Origin: Jannaschia pohangensis
GTDB lineage: Bacteria > Pseudomonadota > Alphaproteobacteria > Rhodobacterales > Rhodobacteraceae
Assembly (NCBI RefSeq): GCF_900113875.1
Contig: NZ_FORA01000003.1
Coordinates: 372,001 to 436,000, forward strand
Direction of reading: 5' to 3'
DNA: 64,000 nucleotides
The position numbers and the translations under genes were made by a program. Every line of letters begins with the position of its first letter. The stretch's first letter is position 1. Positions 35,667 to 45,868 of this stretch are shown here, in pieces. The notes beneath the pieces were generated by a model. The model had not been told where the DNA came from. It ran no database searches and worked only from the letters and a program-made list of their open reading frames with translations.

Positions 35667-38372
35667 TCAGTTCCCCAACCGGTCCAGAAGGGCGGGCACA
35701 TGCACCTGGTCGGATTTGTAGTTCCCCGACAGGACGTGCATCACCAGATTGACGCCGAAGCGATAGGAAATCTCGCGCTGCTGTTCCCCGGCAAAGCCAC
35801 GCCCGACCGGCAACAACGCACGCCCCTGCGCATCCACGGCCCAGGCGGCGGCCCAGTCGTTGGCGCCGATGACGACCGGCGTGACCCCGTCGTTCAGGTT
35901 GCGGAACGGCATGCCCTCGACCGCCTCGACCTCGGGGCTGGCCTCGACCCAGACCTCGCGCGAATTGTAGCGGCCCGGGAAATCCTGAAGCAGATAGAAG
36001 GCCCGCGTCATCACGTGGTCGGCGGGCAGGGGTTCCAGCGGCGGAATATCAAGCGGGGCGGCCAGATCGCGCAATCGCTGCGACGCGGGCGAGGAGGAGC
36101 CGAAGCCGCCCAGGTCCGCATCGCGGGTGTCGAAGACGATCATGCCGCCGCCCCGCAGATAGCGGTTCAGCCTGGCATAGGCCTCGTCCGACGGGATCGG
36201 CTGGCGTTCCGTCACCGGCCAATAGAGCAGCGGCAGAAAGGCCAGTTCGTCGGTCTCGAGGTTCACGCCGCGCGGGGCCGAAGGCTCGATCGAGGTGCGC
36301 TGCGTCAGCACAAGGCTCAGGCCCAGCAGACCCGCCTCGGAGATTTCGTCGATCCGCGCATCGCCCGTCTCGACATAGGCAAGCGAGACCTCGGTCGGGA
36401 CCTCGAAGCCCTGATCCTGAGCCCGCGCCTGGCCCGGCGCCAGCGGCAGCGCCAGAAGCACCGTCAATGCCGCCGTGCTGACGCCCCGCCGCAACCGGCC
36501 GCCAAGCCAGAGCGACGCCAGCACATCCAGCGTCAGAAGGCCAAGGGCGAAGGCCAGCAGATAGGGCATCAGATCGGTCTCCTCGGACCCTTCCAGCCCC
36601 TCGACCACTGTGCCCGTCGGCCAATCGGCGGCGGCAAGCGTGGCATCGGGGCCAAGCACGTTGAGGGCCAGGCTCTGTCCCGGCCCCTCGTAAAGACCGG
36701 CAGGCAGGGCGCGCGACGGCACGGCCTCGACCAGATCTTCGCCCGGCACACCGGCCAGCGTGCCCGCATCCCGCGTCGTCCCAAACCCGTCCAGCACCAT
36801 GCGCGGCACCCAGGTGGTACCCGCCATCGCCTCGGGGTCCATGGCGGCGGGGCGTGTCGAAATCGCCAGCCGCTCCAGCATCTGCACGAACAGACCCGAC
36901 AGCGGCAGGGTCGACCATTCGGCATTGGCCGTCACATGGACCAGCACGACCTGCCCCTGCCCAAGCGCCTTGCGCGTCATCAAAGGCGTGCCGTCGGCCA
37001 GCGCGGCGATCGTGCGCTCGGCCAGCGTGGGGTCGGGCTGTGCGACGATCTGACTGGTGACCGAAACCTCATCCGGGACCGGCAGGCCGAAGAAGGGCGA
37101 GGCTTCGTCGAAGGGGCGCAGCGCCTTGGGCTCACCCCAGCTGAGGGTTCCGCCGACCGTGCGCCCGCCCGACCGCAGGCGCACCGGCATCAGCGCATCC
37201 TCTTCGTCCCGGCTCAGGTCCGAGGCGGCAAGACGCGGCCCGGCAAAGCGCAGGAGCAGCCCGCCAGACTCGACCCAGGCGATGACATCCGCCGTCTCGC
37301 CCGGCGACAGGCGGGCGACATCGGCCATGACCAGAACATCCGGCCCCGCCGGCAGCAGTGTCGCCAGATCGCCCTCGATCAGGTCCGCCGTGGGGGCCAG
37401 CGCGTTGCGCAGATAGAAGAGCGGCGACAGCAAATCCTGCGCCTCGTCCTCGGCCCGGGTCAAAAGGGCGACCTCGCGCCGCGCCAGACTGTCATCGGTC
37501 AGCGAGACCGCACCGGCCGACCGCTCGCCCACTACCTCGAACCGCTGGACGCGGTTGCGCAATTCGGGCGGCAGCGACAGCGTTACCTCGGCGGCATCCG
37601 CGCCGGCCTCGAAGATCGCAGGCGCGTTGCCCAGTTGCGTCAGCCCGCCGTTCGGCCCGGGCCCGATGGCGGCAATCTCCACGGCCTGCTCGGGGCCGCC
37701 GCCGACCCGCAGGGCCCGCAATTCGATCACCCCGTCGACATAGCGCGCGGGCGTCAGGCCCAAGATCGGGCGCGACCCTTCCAGAACGCGTGCGGACAGG
37801 GCATCGCGCCCGGGCCGGTCCAACCCATCGGACACCCAGACCACCTCTGCGCCGTCCACGTCCAGCGCGGACAGCCCGTCGTAGTCGGGTGCGCGCGCCT
37901 GCGGCAGGATCGACGGCAAACGCTCAACCCAGGCGGCGGCGGATTGCCACGGAATGTCATCGGGTAGATCCTCGGTCAGGGGCAGCACGGCGGCCAGACG
38001 ACCGGCCCGCGCCGCATCCCGCAGCAGCGATTCAACCCGCTCCATCCGGGCGGGCCAATCGCGGGCCGAGGCCCAACTGGCATCCATCACAATGAGCAGC
38101 GGGCCCGTCCCGGTGCCCAGGGCCCGGGGATTCAGGATCGGCCCCGAGAAGCCCAGGATCACCGCCGCCAGCGCCAGCGTCCGCAGCAGCAGCAGCCACC
38201 AGGGCGTCGTCGCCGTCTGGCTTTCGTCGTCCTTCAGCCCGAGCAGCAGGACGATGCCGGGAAACCGCCGCCGGATCGGCGCGGGCGGCACGGCCCGCAG
38301 CAGCCACCACAGGATCGGCAACAGGACAAGCGCCAGCAACAAAAGCGGCGTGGTAAAGGCCAGATCGGTCAT
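35667..38372 (-). CDS. BatA-like / DUF4159 domain membrane protein
   Basis: A 901-residue protein. The N-terminal helices with LAFTTPLLLLALVLLPILWW and the PPAPIRRRFPGIVLLLGLKD segment are the BatA/DUF4159-type N-terminus. A central VWA-like domain includes LLIVMDASWASARDWPAR. A C-terminal DUF4159 domain covers about residues 690-895 (YVETGDARIDEISEAGLLGL, LYWPVTERQPIPSDEAYA). The start at 38372 overlaps the DUF58 stop (ATGA). It is part of the MoxR-DUF58 unit and probably acts at the inner membrane; its substrate is unknown. Confidence 0.85.
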   Translation of the reverse strand: MTDLAFTTPLLLLALVLLPILWWLLRAVPPAPIRRRFPGIVLLLGLKDDESQTATTPWWLLLLRTLALAAVILGFSGPILNPRALGTGTGPLLIVMDASWASARDWPARMERVESLLRDAARAGRLAAVLPLTEDLPDDIPWQSAAAWVERLPSILPQARAPDYDGLSALDVDGAEVVWVSDGLDRPGRDALSARVLEGSRPILGLTPARYVDGVIELRALRVGGGPEQAVEIAAIGPGPNGGLTQLGNAPAIFEAGADAAEVTLSLPPELRNRVQRFEVVGERSAGAVSLTDDSLARREVALLTRAEDEAQDLLSPLFYLRNALAPTADLIEGDLATLLPAGPDVLVMADVARLSPGETADVIAWVESGGLLLRFAGPRLAASDLSRDEEDALMPVRLRSGGRTVGGTLSWGEPKALRPFDEASPFFGLPVPDEVSVTSQIVAQPDPTLAERTIAALADGTPLMTRKALGQGQVVLVHVTANAEWSTLPLSGLFVQMLERLAISTRPAAMDPEAMAGTTWVPRMVLDGFGTTRDAGTLAGVPGEDLVEAVPSRALPAGLYEGPGQSLALNVLGPDATLAAADWPTGTVVEGLEGSEETDLMPYLLAFALGLLTLDVLASLWLGGRLRRGVSTAALTVLLALPLAPGQARAQDQGFEVPTEVSLAYVETGDARIDEISEAGLLGLSLVLTQRTSIEPSAPRGVNLETDELAFLPLLYWPVTERQPIPSDEAYARLNRYLRGGGMIVFDTRDADLGGFGSSSPASQRLRDLAAPLDIPPLEPLPADHVMTRAFYLLQDFPGRYNSREVWVEASPEVEAVEGMPFRNLNDGVTPVVIGANDWAAAWAVDAQGRALLPVGRGFAGEQQREISYRFGVNLVMHVLSGNYKSDQVHVPALLDRLGN

Positions 38373-39253
38373 CTGCGCCGCTCCAAAGCGGTGTAAAGCG
38401 ACAGCAGCGCCGCCTCGGCGGACCGGTCGGTGTGGTGCAACTGATAGCGCCAGCCGGTGCGCGCACACAGGTCGCGCAACGCCGCGCGGCGCGCCGCCAG
38501 CCGCTCAAGATAGTCGTCACGAAGCTGTCCGGCCTTCAGTGTCTCGAACCGGACGGCCCCCGACATGCTCTCGAACAGGGTGCGCCCGTCGTAGGGAAAG
38601 GCCTCCTCCTCGGGATCTAGGATCTGAACCAGGACACCCTGCACCCCCCGGTCGGCGGCCGCGGTCAGCGCTTCGACCAGCGGCTCCACCGGCCCCAGGA
38701 AATCCGACAGGAACACGGCCCGCGCCCCGAAGGGCATGACCTGCGGGCGGGGCGCGCCGTAGTCGGGAACGTCGCCGCCCTCCATCAAGGCATCGGCAAT
38801 CCGGATGAGCTGCGCCTTGCCGCTGCGGGGTGGCTCCGGCAGGGCGGCAAGGCCCGTGCGTTCGCCCCCCTTCACCGCCAGCACCGCCAGCGCCAGTGCC
38901 AGCGTCTGCGCCCGGCGCAGCTTGGACGGCCGCCCCTTGGAGGCAAAGGCCATCGAGGCCGCGTCGTCCACCCACAGCATCAGCGATTGCGCCGCCTGCC
39001 ATTCGGTCTCGCGCACAAAATGCCCGTCGCCCCGGGCCGACTGCCGCCAGTCGATGGAACGGCGCGCATCGCCCGGTTGTGCCGCGCGAAACTGCCAGAA
39101 GGCATCGCCCGGCCCGGCCCGCTTGCGCCCATGCTCGCCGAGAAGAACGGTCGCGGCCAACCGCTCGGCCCCCATCAGGAGGCCGGGCAAGGTGGCTGCG
39201 GCCCCTTCGGAGCGGGCGCGGAGCGTCGCCGGTGTATGGAGGGTATCCGCCAC
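38369..39253 (-). CDS. DUF58 domain protein
   Basis: A 294-residue protein. The DUF58 hallmark is present: GDAFWQFRAAQPGDARRSIDWRQSARGDGHFVRE near residues 53-85, followed by a VWA-like fold (LMLWVDDAASMAFAS). I begin at a GTG at 39253, five bases after the MoxR stop, because the longer reading overlaps moxR by over 230 bases. DUF58 proteins are always paired with MoxR ATPases and are thought to be their clients or adaptors. Confidence 0.87.
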   Translation of the reverse strand: MADTLHTPATLRARSEGAAATLPGLLMGAERLAATVLLGEHGRKRAGPGDAFWQFRAAQPGDARRSIDWRQSARGDGHFVRETEWQAAQSLMLWVDDAASMAFASKGRPSKLRRAQTLALALAVLAVKGGERTGLAALPEPPRSGKAQLIRIADALMEGGDVPDYGAPRPQVMPFGARAVFLSDFLGPVEPLVEALTAAADRGVQGVLVQILDPEEEAFPYDGRTLFESMSGAVRFETLKAGQLRDDYLERLAARRAALRDLCARTGWRYQLHHTDRSAEAALLSLYTALERRR

Positions 39254-39258
39254 GGCGG

Positions 39259-40260
39259 TCAGGCGGCCTTCTCGACCCGCGCCACGCGGCCCGCGACCTC
39301 GTCGATGACATCTTCCAGCACGATCCCTTCGGCGCGTGCCGCAAACGAAAGCGCCATCCGGTGCCCCAGAACGGGACGCGCCAGACTGGCCACATCGCCC
39401 GGGTCGGGCGCCAGCCGCCCTTCGAGCAGGGCCTGCGCCCGCGCCAGCAGCATCAGCGACTGCGCCGCGCGGGGGCCGGGGCCCCATGCGACATGCTTGC
39501 GCACGACCTCGGGGGCATCGGGATCGTCCGGGCGGCAGGCACGCACGAGATCGAGGATCAGGTCGACGACACTGTCACCAACGGGCATCCGGCGGACGAT
39601 CGACTGCGCGGCGATCAGCGACGCGGGGTCGAAAATCGTGGGCGCCTCGGCCTCCGCACCGCCGGTGGTGGCCAGCACGATGGCCCGCTCGGTCGCGCGG
39701 TCGGGATATTCGACGTCGATCTTCACCAGGAAGCGATCCAGCTGCGCCTCGGGGAGGGGGTATGTCCCCTCCTGCTCGATGGGGTTCTGCGTGGCCAGAA
39801 CGTGGAACGGCGCGGGCAGCTTGCGGGTCTGGCCCGCGACGGTCACTTCCCGTTCCTGCATGGCCTGGAGCAGGGCCGATTGGGTGCGCGGCGAGGCGCG
39901 GTTGATTTCGTCCGCCATCAGAAGCTGCGCAAAGATCGGCCCCTCGATATAGCGGAACGCCCGGCTTCCGTCGCCCGCCGTCTCCAGCACTTCGGAGCCC
40001 AGAATATCCGACGGCATCAGGTCGGGGGTGAACTGGATACGGTTGCCGGTCAGGCCCATTACCGTCGACAGCGTTTCGACCAGCCGCGTCTTGCCCAGAC
40101 CGGGCAGACCCATCAAGAGTGCGTGACCGCCACAGAGCATCGCGGCAAGCGCCAGCTCGACGACCCGATCCTGACCGATGATCCGGGTGGCGACGGCCTT
40201 GCGCGCCTCGCCAAGACGTTCGCCCAGGGTTTCGATCTCGTTCAACAGGTCTTCGGCCAT
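39259..40260 (-). CDS. MoxR-type AAA+ ATPase
   Basis: A 333-residue AAA+ protein. Walker A is GLPGLGKTR, Walker B is LLMADEINRASP, sensor I is ATQNPIEQEGTYPLPEAQLDRF, and the lid domain is C-terminal. MoxR ATPases act as chaperones that insert cofactors or assemble complexes, working with VWA-domain proteins such as those encoded next to it. It is the first gene of a four-gene operon and divergent from the DUF1285 gene. Confidence 0.94.
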   Translation of the reverse strand: MAEDLLNEIETLGERLGEARKAVATRIIGQDRVVELALAAMLCGGHALLMGLPGLGKTRLVETLSTVMGLTGNRIQFTPDLMPSDILGSEVLETAGDGSRAFRYIEGPIFAQLLMADEINRASPRTQSALLQAMQEREVTVAGQTRKLPAPFHVLATQNPIEQEGTYPLPEAQLDRFLVKIDVEYPDRATERAIVLATTGGAEAEAPTIFDPASLIAAQSIVRRMPVGDSVVDLILDLVRACRPDDPDAPEVVRKHVAWGPGPRAAQSLMLLARAQALLEGRLAPDPGDVASLARPVLGHRMALSFAARAEGIVLEDVIDEVAGRVARVEKAA

Positions 40261-40326
40261 TGCAACACTCCCGCGCGGCTTATCTTATGCTCTACTTATG
40301 GCTGACGCAGTTGAGGGCAAAGGGCA

Positions 40327-40884
40327 ATGGCTGAGCAAGTTCACGTGACCGGGTCGGCGGCGTCCCTCATCGCGGCGGCGACGTCCGCCAAGGGGGCGCC
40401 TCCGGTGCATCTGTGGGATCCGCCCTATTGCGGCGAAATCGATATTGTCATCAAGCGCGACGGCACATGGATCCACGAGGGAACACCCATCGGGCGACCA
40501 GGCCTCGTGCGGCTGTTTGCCTCGATCCTGAAGCGCGAGGGCGAGCGTCATTTCCTGGTCACCCCCGTCGAAAAAGTGGGCATCAAGGTCGAAGATGCGC
40601 CGTTTGTGGCACAGGATTTCGAGGCGGCAGGGGGAACCATCACCTTTTCGACCAATGTGGGCGACACCGTCGCCGCAGGGCCCGACCACCCGATCCGCGT
40701 GGTGCTGGCCGCCGACGGCGAACCGTCGCCCTATGTGGAGGTGCGGCGCGGGCTCGAGGCGCTGATCGACCGCAAGACCTTCTATCGCCTTGTCGATCTG
40801 GGCCACGAGGAAGACGGGCAATTCGGCGTCACCTCGGGTGGCGTGTTCTTCCCGATCATCGACGCCGCGGCCCTGCGGGTCTGA
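40327..40884 (+). CDS. DUF1285 family protein
   Basis: A 185-residue protein with PPVHLWDPPYCGEIDIVIKRDGTWIHEGTPIGRPGLVRLFASIL, the DUF1285 motif, then LVTPVEKVGIKVEDAPF. Members have a beta-sandwich fold of unknown function. It is divergent from moxR with a 66-base gap, as commonly seen in Rhodobacteraceae. The ATG follows GGGCAA. Confidence 0.9.
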   Translation: MAEQVHVTGSAASLIAAATSAKGAPPVHLWDPPYCGEIDIVIKRDGTWIHEGTPIGRPGLVRLFASILKREGERHFLVTPVEKVGIKVEDAPFVAQDFEAAGGTITFSTNVGDTVAAGPDHPIRVVLAADGEPSPYVEVRRGLEALIDRKTFYRLVDLGHEEDGQFGVTSGGVFFPIIDAAALRV

Positions 40885-40978
40885 GCGTGTGCGCAGGGGT
40901 CGCCCTGCACGCCGGGAGGTTGTCCCCGGCCCCCACCCTGCGAAGATGCGACGACTTGCCCCACGAAAGCCCGATACC

Positions 40979-41209
40979 ATGATCCCCGCCCGCTTCGCCC
41001 CCGTCCTCTTCGGCCTGATCCTGTCGGGCCTGATGTCCCTTCTGGTGTCGGGCGTGGCGACGTTTCGCGCCCTCGGCCTGATCGATGGCTTCATCGGCCT
41101 GTGGCTCGGCGCGTGGCTGGCGGCCTGGGCCATCGCCTTCCCGGCGGTCCTGATCGTCGCGCCGATCACCCGGCGCCTGGTCGCCCGCCTGACCGCCCCC
41201 GCCGCCTGA
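40979..41209 (+). CDS. DUF2798 membrane protein
   Basis: A 76-residue protein with two membrane helices joined by GLIDGFIGLWLGAWLAAW, matching the DUF2798 pattern (two helices, P-A-F-I/V in the second). It starts 94 bases after the DUF1285 gene and converges on the YdeI-like gene. The role is unknown. Confidence 0.75.
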   Translation: MIPARFAPVLFGLILSGLMSLLVSGVATFRALGLIDGFIGLWLGAWLAAWAIAFPAVLIVAPITRRLVARLTAPAA

Positions 41210-41219
41210 CCCGCAGGGG

Positions 41220-41786
41220 TCAGCGTCGAAACGGACTGGGCCGCAGGTCCCGGGCGGCGCTGTCGACGACGTTGGCGATCCGCCGCGCCCGGGTCGGCTG
41301 TGTCTTGGCCATCTTGATCCATTCGAGCGTGCCGCGCTGCACGTGGCGCGGCCAGCCGTCCCAGACAGGCCGATGTCGTCCCAGGGCCTCGGCCAGGTCG
41401 GGCGGCACGACGCCCGCCTCCACGTCGTCCAGAAAGCTCCACATGCCATTGGCCTTCGCGGCGTCGATCCGGGCCAGCCCCGCCGGTGTCATGGCCCCCG
41501 AGGCGATGGCCGTTTCGACCAGCGACTTGTTGAGCGCCGACCAGGCGGATCCGGGCTTGCGCGGGGCCACCAGATGGGCGGAGCGGTCTGCGTCCACCTT
41601 TCGGACCACCGCATCGATCCATCCCCAACAGAGCAGTTCCTCCACGACTGCGATCCACGGCAGGTAATCGGGATGATGCTTGCGATAGGTTGCCAGCCAG
41701 ATCGCCCCTGCCTGTCCGTGATGATCCGCCAGCCAATCGCGCAGGACCGCACGGCTGGCGACGGTGATGAGCGGCCGGTCGGTCAC
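41220..41786 (-). CDS. YdeI/OmpD-associated family protein
   Basis: A 188-residue protein starting at GTG 41786, which overlaps the pseudouridine synthase stop (GTGA). It contains [45 protein letters not shown], the family signature, then [14 protein letters not shown]. Homologues are annotated as bacteriocin-protection YdeI/OmpD-associated proteins; a biochemical role is not proven. The longer reading from 41882 is rejected. Confidence 0.85.
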   Translation of the reverse strand: MTDRPLITVASRAVLRDWLADHHGQAGAIWLATYRKHHPDYLPWIAVVEELLCWGWIDAVVRKVDADRSAHLVAPRKPGSAWSALNKSLVETAIASGAMTPAGLARIDAAKANGMWSFLDDVEAGVVPPDLAEALGRHRPVWDGWPRHVQRGTLEWIKMAKTQPTRARRIANVVDSAARDLRPSPFRR

Positions 41787-42313
41787 AACGCGCGCCACTG
41801 CCCCGGCGGCAAACCCTCCAGCGTCCACTCGCCCACCGACCACCGGATCAGCCGCAGCACCGGCAGGCCGACATGCGCGCACATGCGGCGGACCTGGCGA
41901 TTGCGTCCCTCGGTGATCGTCAGCTCCAGCCAGGCGTCTGGCACCGTCTTGCGAAACCGAACCGGCGGGTCGCGCGGCCAGAGCCAGTCCGGCGCGGCGA
42001 CCTCCTCGACCATCGCAGGTCTCGTCGGCCCGTCCTTCAGCGTCACGCCCTCGCGCAGCGCGGCAAGGGCCGCCGCCGAGGGCGTGCCTTCGACCAGGGC
42101 GAAGTAGGTCTTGGGCGTGTTCGAGCGGGGCGAGGAAATCCGCGCCTGCGCCTTGCCGTTATCGGTCAGGATCAGCAGCCCCTCGCTGTCGCGGTCCAGC
42201 CGTCCGGCGGCATAGACCCCGGGGATGTCGATGTGATGTTTCAGCCCCGGCCACTGGCCTTCATCGGTGAACTGGCTGAGGACGTTCATGGGCTTGTTGA
42301 AGGCGATCAGCAT
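41783..42313 (-). CDS. rRNA pseudouridine synthase, RluE-like
   Basis: A 176-residue pseudouridine synthase of the RsuA/RluB/E/F family without an S4 domain, which points to RluE. It has [14 protein letters not shown], the catalytic Asp in [16 protein letters not shown], and the C-terminal [23 protein letters not shown]. RluE modifies U2457 of 23S rRNA in E. coli. The start at 42313 is chosen because family homology begins there. It is eight bases beyond the end of the upstream gene. Confidence 0.92.
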   Translation of the reverse strand: MLIAFNKPMNVLSQFTDEGQWPGLKHHIDIPGVYAAGRLDRDSEGLLILTDNGKAQARISSPRSNTPKTYFALVEGTPSAAALAALREGVTLKDGPTRPAMVEEVAAPDWLWPRDPPVRFRKTVPDAWLELTITEGRNRQVRRMCAHVGLPVLRLIRWSVGEWTLEGLPPGQWRAL

Positions 42314-42320
42314 GGGCCTG

Positions 42321-42821
42321 TCACGCGCCCCGCAGGGTGCGCCATCGCGGATCGGTCGCCGCATAGACGACATTGGCCATGGTCGCATCGCCATAGGAGT
42401 GTTCGTTCGTCATGTGCCCGTCATAGGATCCGACCTTCACCACCTCGGTCCCGTCCTGCCAGACGATGTTGAGACCGTGCTCCTCCTCCCAATCGCAGGA
42501 GGCTTCGAGGCTGACATACCAGGGTCCGTTTTCCACCTGCTGCCCAACACCCAACGTTCCGGGTCGAACATGCTGCCAGATCGCCTCTGGTCCGGACGGC
42601 ACGCCCATGATGGCATCCAGCCAGTCTTCACCACCGACCGCCGCGTGGAAATCGCGGTAATAGGCGTAGATGTGCCGGAATGTCTGCGCCAAGGCCTCGG
42701 GTGGCAGGGCCATGAACCGGGCCAGGGCGCTGCGGCCAGCGTCGGTCAGCGGCTCGAATTCGAGGAGCATCACCTCGGTGCCGAGAATGGGAGGGGTCAG
42801 GGGGGTCTCGGCCCAGTCCAT
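42321..42821 (-). CDS. Protein of unknown function downstream of polA
   Basis: A 166-residue soluble protein starting [17 protein letters not shown]. It overlaps the polA stop by one base (TGATG), so it is co-translated. It is rich in aromatic and acidic residues ([43 protein letters not shown]) and resembles the DUF6985 type of small proteins, though I am not certain. No signal or membrane segment is present. Confidence 0.65.
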   Translation of the reverse strand: MDWAETPLTPPILGTEVMLLEFEPLTDAGRSALARFMALPPEALAQTFRHIYAYYRDFHAAVGGEDWLDAIMGVPSGPEAIWQHVRPGTLGVGQQVENGPWYVSLEASCDWEEEHGLNIVWQDGTEVVKVGSYDGHMTNEHSYGDATMANVVYAATDPRWRTLRGA

Positions 42822-45613
42822 CAATGCGCCTCGGCCCAGTTGGCCCCCTGCCCCGCGTCCACGATGAGTGGCACCGACAGGTCGACGACCGGCATGTTCG
42901 CGCCCTCCATCACCTCGCGGGCGCGCTCGATCAGGGTCTCGGCCTCGTCCTCGCCCACTTCGAACAGTAGTTCGTCGTGCACCTGGAGCAGCATCTTGGC
43001 ATCGATCCCCCGGGTGGCCGCCTCCATCCGCACCATGGCGCGCCGGATCACATCTGCCGCCGTCCCCTGAATGGGCGCGTTGATCGCCGCGCGTTTGGCG
43101 AAACCCGCGCCCGGACCGCTGGCATTGATATCGGGGGTGTGGATCCGTCGCCCGAACAGCGTCTCGACCCGGCCATGTTGCTTGGCGAATTTCACCGTGT
43201 CGTCCATGTAGGCGCGAATGCCGGGGAAGCGTTCGAAATAGGTGTCGATGAAGGCCTGCGCCTCGGCCCGCGGAATGCGCAGGTTGCGGGCCAGACCGAA
43301 ACCGCTGATGCCATAGATCACGCCGAAGTTGATCGCCTTGGCCTTGCGGCGCACCTCCGGCGTCATCTGGTCGAGGGGCACACCGAACATCTCGGACGCG
43401 GTCATCGCGTGAATGTCGTGGCCATCCTTGAACGCCTGCTTGAGCTGATCGATGCCGGCGATATGGGCCAGGATGCGCAGCTCGATCTGGCTGTAGTCGA
43501 GCGCCACCAGAACCCGACCCTCGGGCGCGACGAAAGCCTGCCGGATGCGGCGACCCTCCTCGGTGCGCACGGGGATGTTCTGCAGGTTCGGATCGGTCGA
43601 GGCCAGCCGCCCGGTGTTCGCGCCGGCGATGGAATACGACGTGTGAACCCGCCCCGTCTCGGGGTTGATGTGGTCCTGCAGAGCATCGGTATAGGTCGAC
43701 TTCAGCTTGCTGAGTTGCCGCCAATCGAGGATCAGGCCGGGGAGTTCATGCTCCGTCGCCAGATCCTCCAGAATGTCTGCGCCCGTCGAATAGGCCCCGG
43801 TCTTGCCCTTCTTGCCGCCGGGCAACGACAGCTCGTCGAACAGGATTTCCCCGAGTTGCTTGGGCGAGCCGACGTTGAAGGGCCGCCCCGCCTTGGCGTG
43901 GATCTCCTCCTCCAGCCCGGCCATCTTTTGCGCGAAGGTGCCCGACATGCGCGACAAGACCTGGCGATCGACCAGGATGCCCGCCATCTCCATCCGCGCC
44001 AGCACGGGGACCAGCGGCCGCTCCAGCGTCTCATAGACCTGGGTGACACGCGCCCGATGCAGGCGCGGCTTGAGCAGACGGTGCAGGCGCAGCGTCACAT
44101 CCGCATCCTCGGCGGCATAGGGCGCGGCGCGGTCGATCTCGACCCGGTCGAAGGTCACCTGGCTCTTGCCCGACCCGATCAGGTCCTTGATCGGGATGCA
44201 TTGATGGTTGAGATAGCGGTCGGCCAGCGCGTCCATGCCGTGCCCGTGCAGGCCGCCGTGCTGCGCATAGGACAGCAGCATGGTGTCGTCGATGGGATCG
44301 ACCAGAATCCCGAGGCGGGCAAAGATCTTGTAGTCGTATTTCATGTTCTGCCCGACCTTCAGGACCGCCGGGTCCTCCAGCATGGGCCTGAGCATTTCCA
44401 GCGCCGTCTCCATCGGCATCTGCCCGGGCGCCAGAGCGTCGCTGTCGAACAGGTCGCCGCCCCCGGTGCGATGCGCCAGCGGGATGTAGCAGGCGACCCC
44501 CGGCTCCGTGGCCAGCGAAATGCCCACCAGATCCGCGCGCATCTCGTCCAGCGATGTCGTCTCGGTATCCACGGCCACCACGCCCGTCGCGGCGATCCGG
44601 TCCAGCCAGACCTGCAAGGCCTCGGCGTCTCGGACCACCTCATAGGTGGCATGGTCGATGGGCGCATCTTCGGGCACATCGGGCGCATCCGCCTCGGGCG
44701 CGGCCTCGATCACGGCGGGGGGCTCCTTGCCCAGACGGTCGGCGATCCGCCGGGTCAGGGTGCGGAACTCCATCCGGTTCAGGAATTCCAGAAGGTCGTC
44801 GGCCACCGCATCGCGAATTTCCAGATCGTCCAGCCCGAACGGCAACTCCATGTCGCAATCCAGCTTCACCAGCTTCTTGGACAGCTCGATCTGGGCGCGG
44901 TTGTCGATCAGGGTCTGGCGGCGTTTCGGCTGCTTGATCTCTTCGGCGCGGTCCAGAAGCTCCTCGAGCGATCCGAACTCCTGGATAAGCTGCGCCGCCG
45001 TCTTGATCCCGATGCCCGGCGCGCCCGGGACGTTGTCCACCGAATCCCCGGCCAGGGCCTGCACGTCGACGACCCGGTTGGGGGCCACGCCGAACTTCTC
45101 GAACACGCCGTCGTCGTCGATCCGCTTGTTCTTCATCGGGTCCAGCATCTCGACCCCGTCCCCGACCAGCTGCATCAGGTCCTTGTCGGACGACAGGATG
45201 GTGACGCGGCCCCCGGCCTCGCGGGCGCGGCAGGCCAGCGTGGCGATGATGTCATCGGCCTCGAACCCCTCGATCTCCTCGCAGGCGATGTTGAAGGCGC
45301 GCGTCGCCTCCCGCGTCAGCGGGATCTGCGGGCGCAGATCCTCGGGCATTTCGGAGCGGTTGGCCTTGTACTGGTCGTACATGTCGTTGCGGAAGGTGTG
45401 CGACCCCTTGTCGAAGATCACCGCCACATGGGTCGCCGCATCCGCGCCCGAGTTGTTCTCGACGTAGCGGTCCAGCATGTTGCAGAACCCGCTGATCGCC
45501 CCCACCGGCAGCCCGTCCGACTTGCGCGTCAGCGGCGGCAGCGCGTGGAATGCCCGGAAGATATAGGCCGAGCCGTCGATCAGATGCAGATGGCATCCCT
45601 TGCCGAATCCCAT
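42821..45613 (-). CDS. polA: DNA polymerase I
   Basis: A 930-residue protein with all three domains. The 5'-3' exonuclease/flap domain (HLHLIDGSAYIFRAFHALPP, VQALAGDSVDNVPGAPGIGIKTAAQL) comes first. The 3'-5' proofreading domain has an intact DxE motif (VVAVDTETTSLDEM, Asp near 346). The polymerase domain has VALDYSQIELRILAHIAGID, RRKAKAINFGVIYGISGFGLA and VHDELLFEV. It repairs DNA and processes Okazaki fragments. The start at 45613 follows CGGAGCTTC; the longer frame to 45799 has no homology. Confidence 0.97.
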   Translation of the reverse strand: MGFGKGCHLHLIDGSAYIFRAFHALPPLTRKSDGLPVGAISGFCNMLDRYVENNSGADAATHVAVIFDKGSHTFRNDMYDQYKANRSEMPEDLRPQIPLTREATRAFNIACEEIEGFEADDIIATLACRAREAGGRVTILSSDKDLMQLVGDGVEMLDPMKNKRIDDDGVFEKFGVAPNRVVDVQALAGDSVDNVPGAPGIGIKTAAQLIQEFGSLEELLDRAEEIKQPKRRQTLIDNRAQIELSKKLVKLDCDMELPFGLDDLEIRDAVADDLLEFLNRMEFRTLTRRIADRLGKEPPAVIEAAPEADAPDVPEDAPIDHATYEVVRDAEALQVWLDRIAATGVVAVDTETTSLDEMRADLVGISLATEPGVACYIPLAHRTGGGDLFDSDALAPGQMPMETALEMLRPMLEDPAVLKVGQNMKYDYKIFARLGILVDPIDDTMLLSYAQHGGLHGHGMDALADRYLNHQCIPIKDLIGSGKSQVTFDRVEIDRAAPYAAEDADVTLRLHRLLKPRLHRARVTQVYETLERPLVPVLARMEMAGILVDRQVLSRMSGTFAQKMAGLEEEIHAKAGRPFNVGSPKQLGEILFDELSLPGGKKGKTGAYSTGADILEDLATEHELPGLILDWRQLSKLKSTYTDALQDHINPETGRVHTSYSIAGANTGRLASTDPNLQNIPVRTEEGRRIRQAFVAPEGRVLVALDYSQIELRILAHIAGIDQLKQAFKDGHDIHAMTASEMFGVPLDQMTPEVRRKAKAINFGVIYGISGFGLARNLRIPRAEAQAFIDTYFERFPGIRAYMDDTVKFAKQHGRVETLFGRRIHTPDINASGPGAGFAKRAAINAPIQGTAADVIRRAMVRMEAATRGIDAKMLLQVHDELLFEVGEDEAETLIERAREVMEGANMPVVDLSVPLIVDAGQGANWAEAH

Positions 45614-45868
45614 GAGAAGCTCCGCTTGGCTGAAAGGTCGCCCCTTACTGCCACGAACGAAAAACCGGCACCACCACACCCCACTCCGCCTGCGCGAAAT
45701 TCCGGCCGGGGGCTGTGTCCCTGGCATCGCTTGGCCGACCCGGATGGTTCGGCGCATCACGCCGAGGCGGACCGGATGTCGACGATGTGGACCCCCCACC
45801 CGGCCATCCGCGACGGTAGGGCTTTGGTGCCGGGTCGCGCGAAGAAGCCGTCCCTGCTTGCCGCACCG
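45614..45868. other. Gap between polA and the prephenate dehydrogenase gene
   Basis: A 255-base stretch. I see no credible gene, hairpin or clear promoter in it, only short overlapping frames without family resemblance. Confidence 0.4.
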
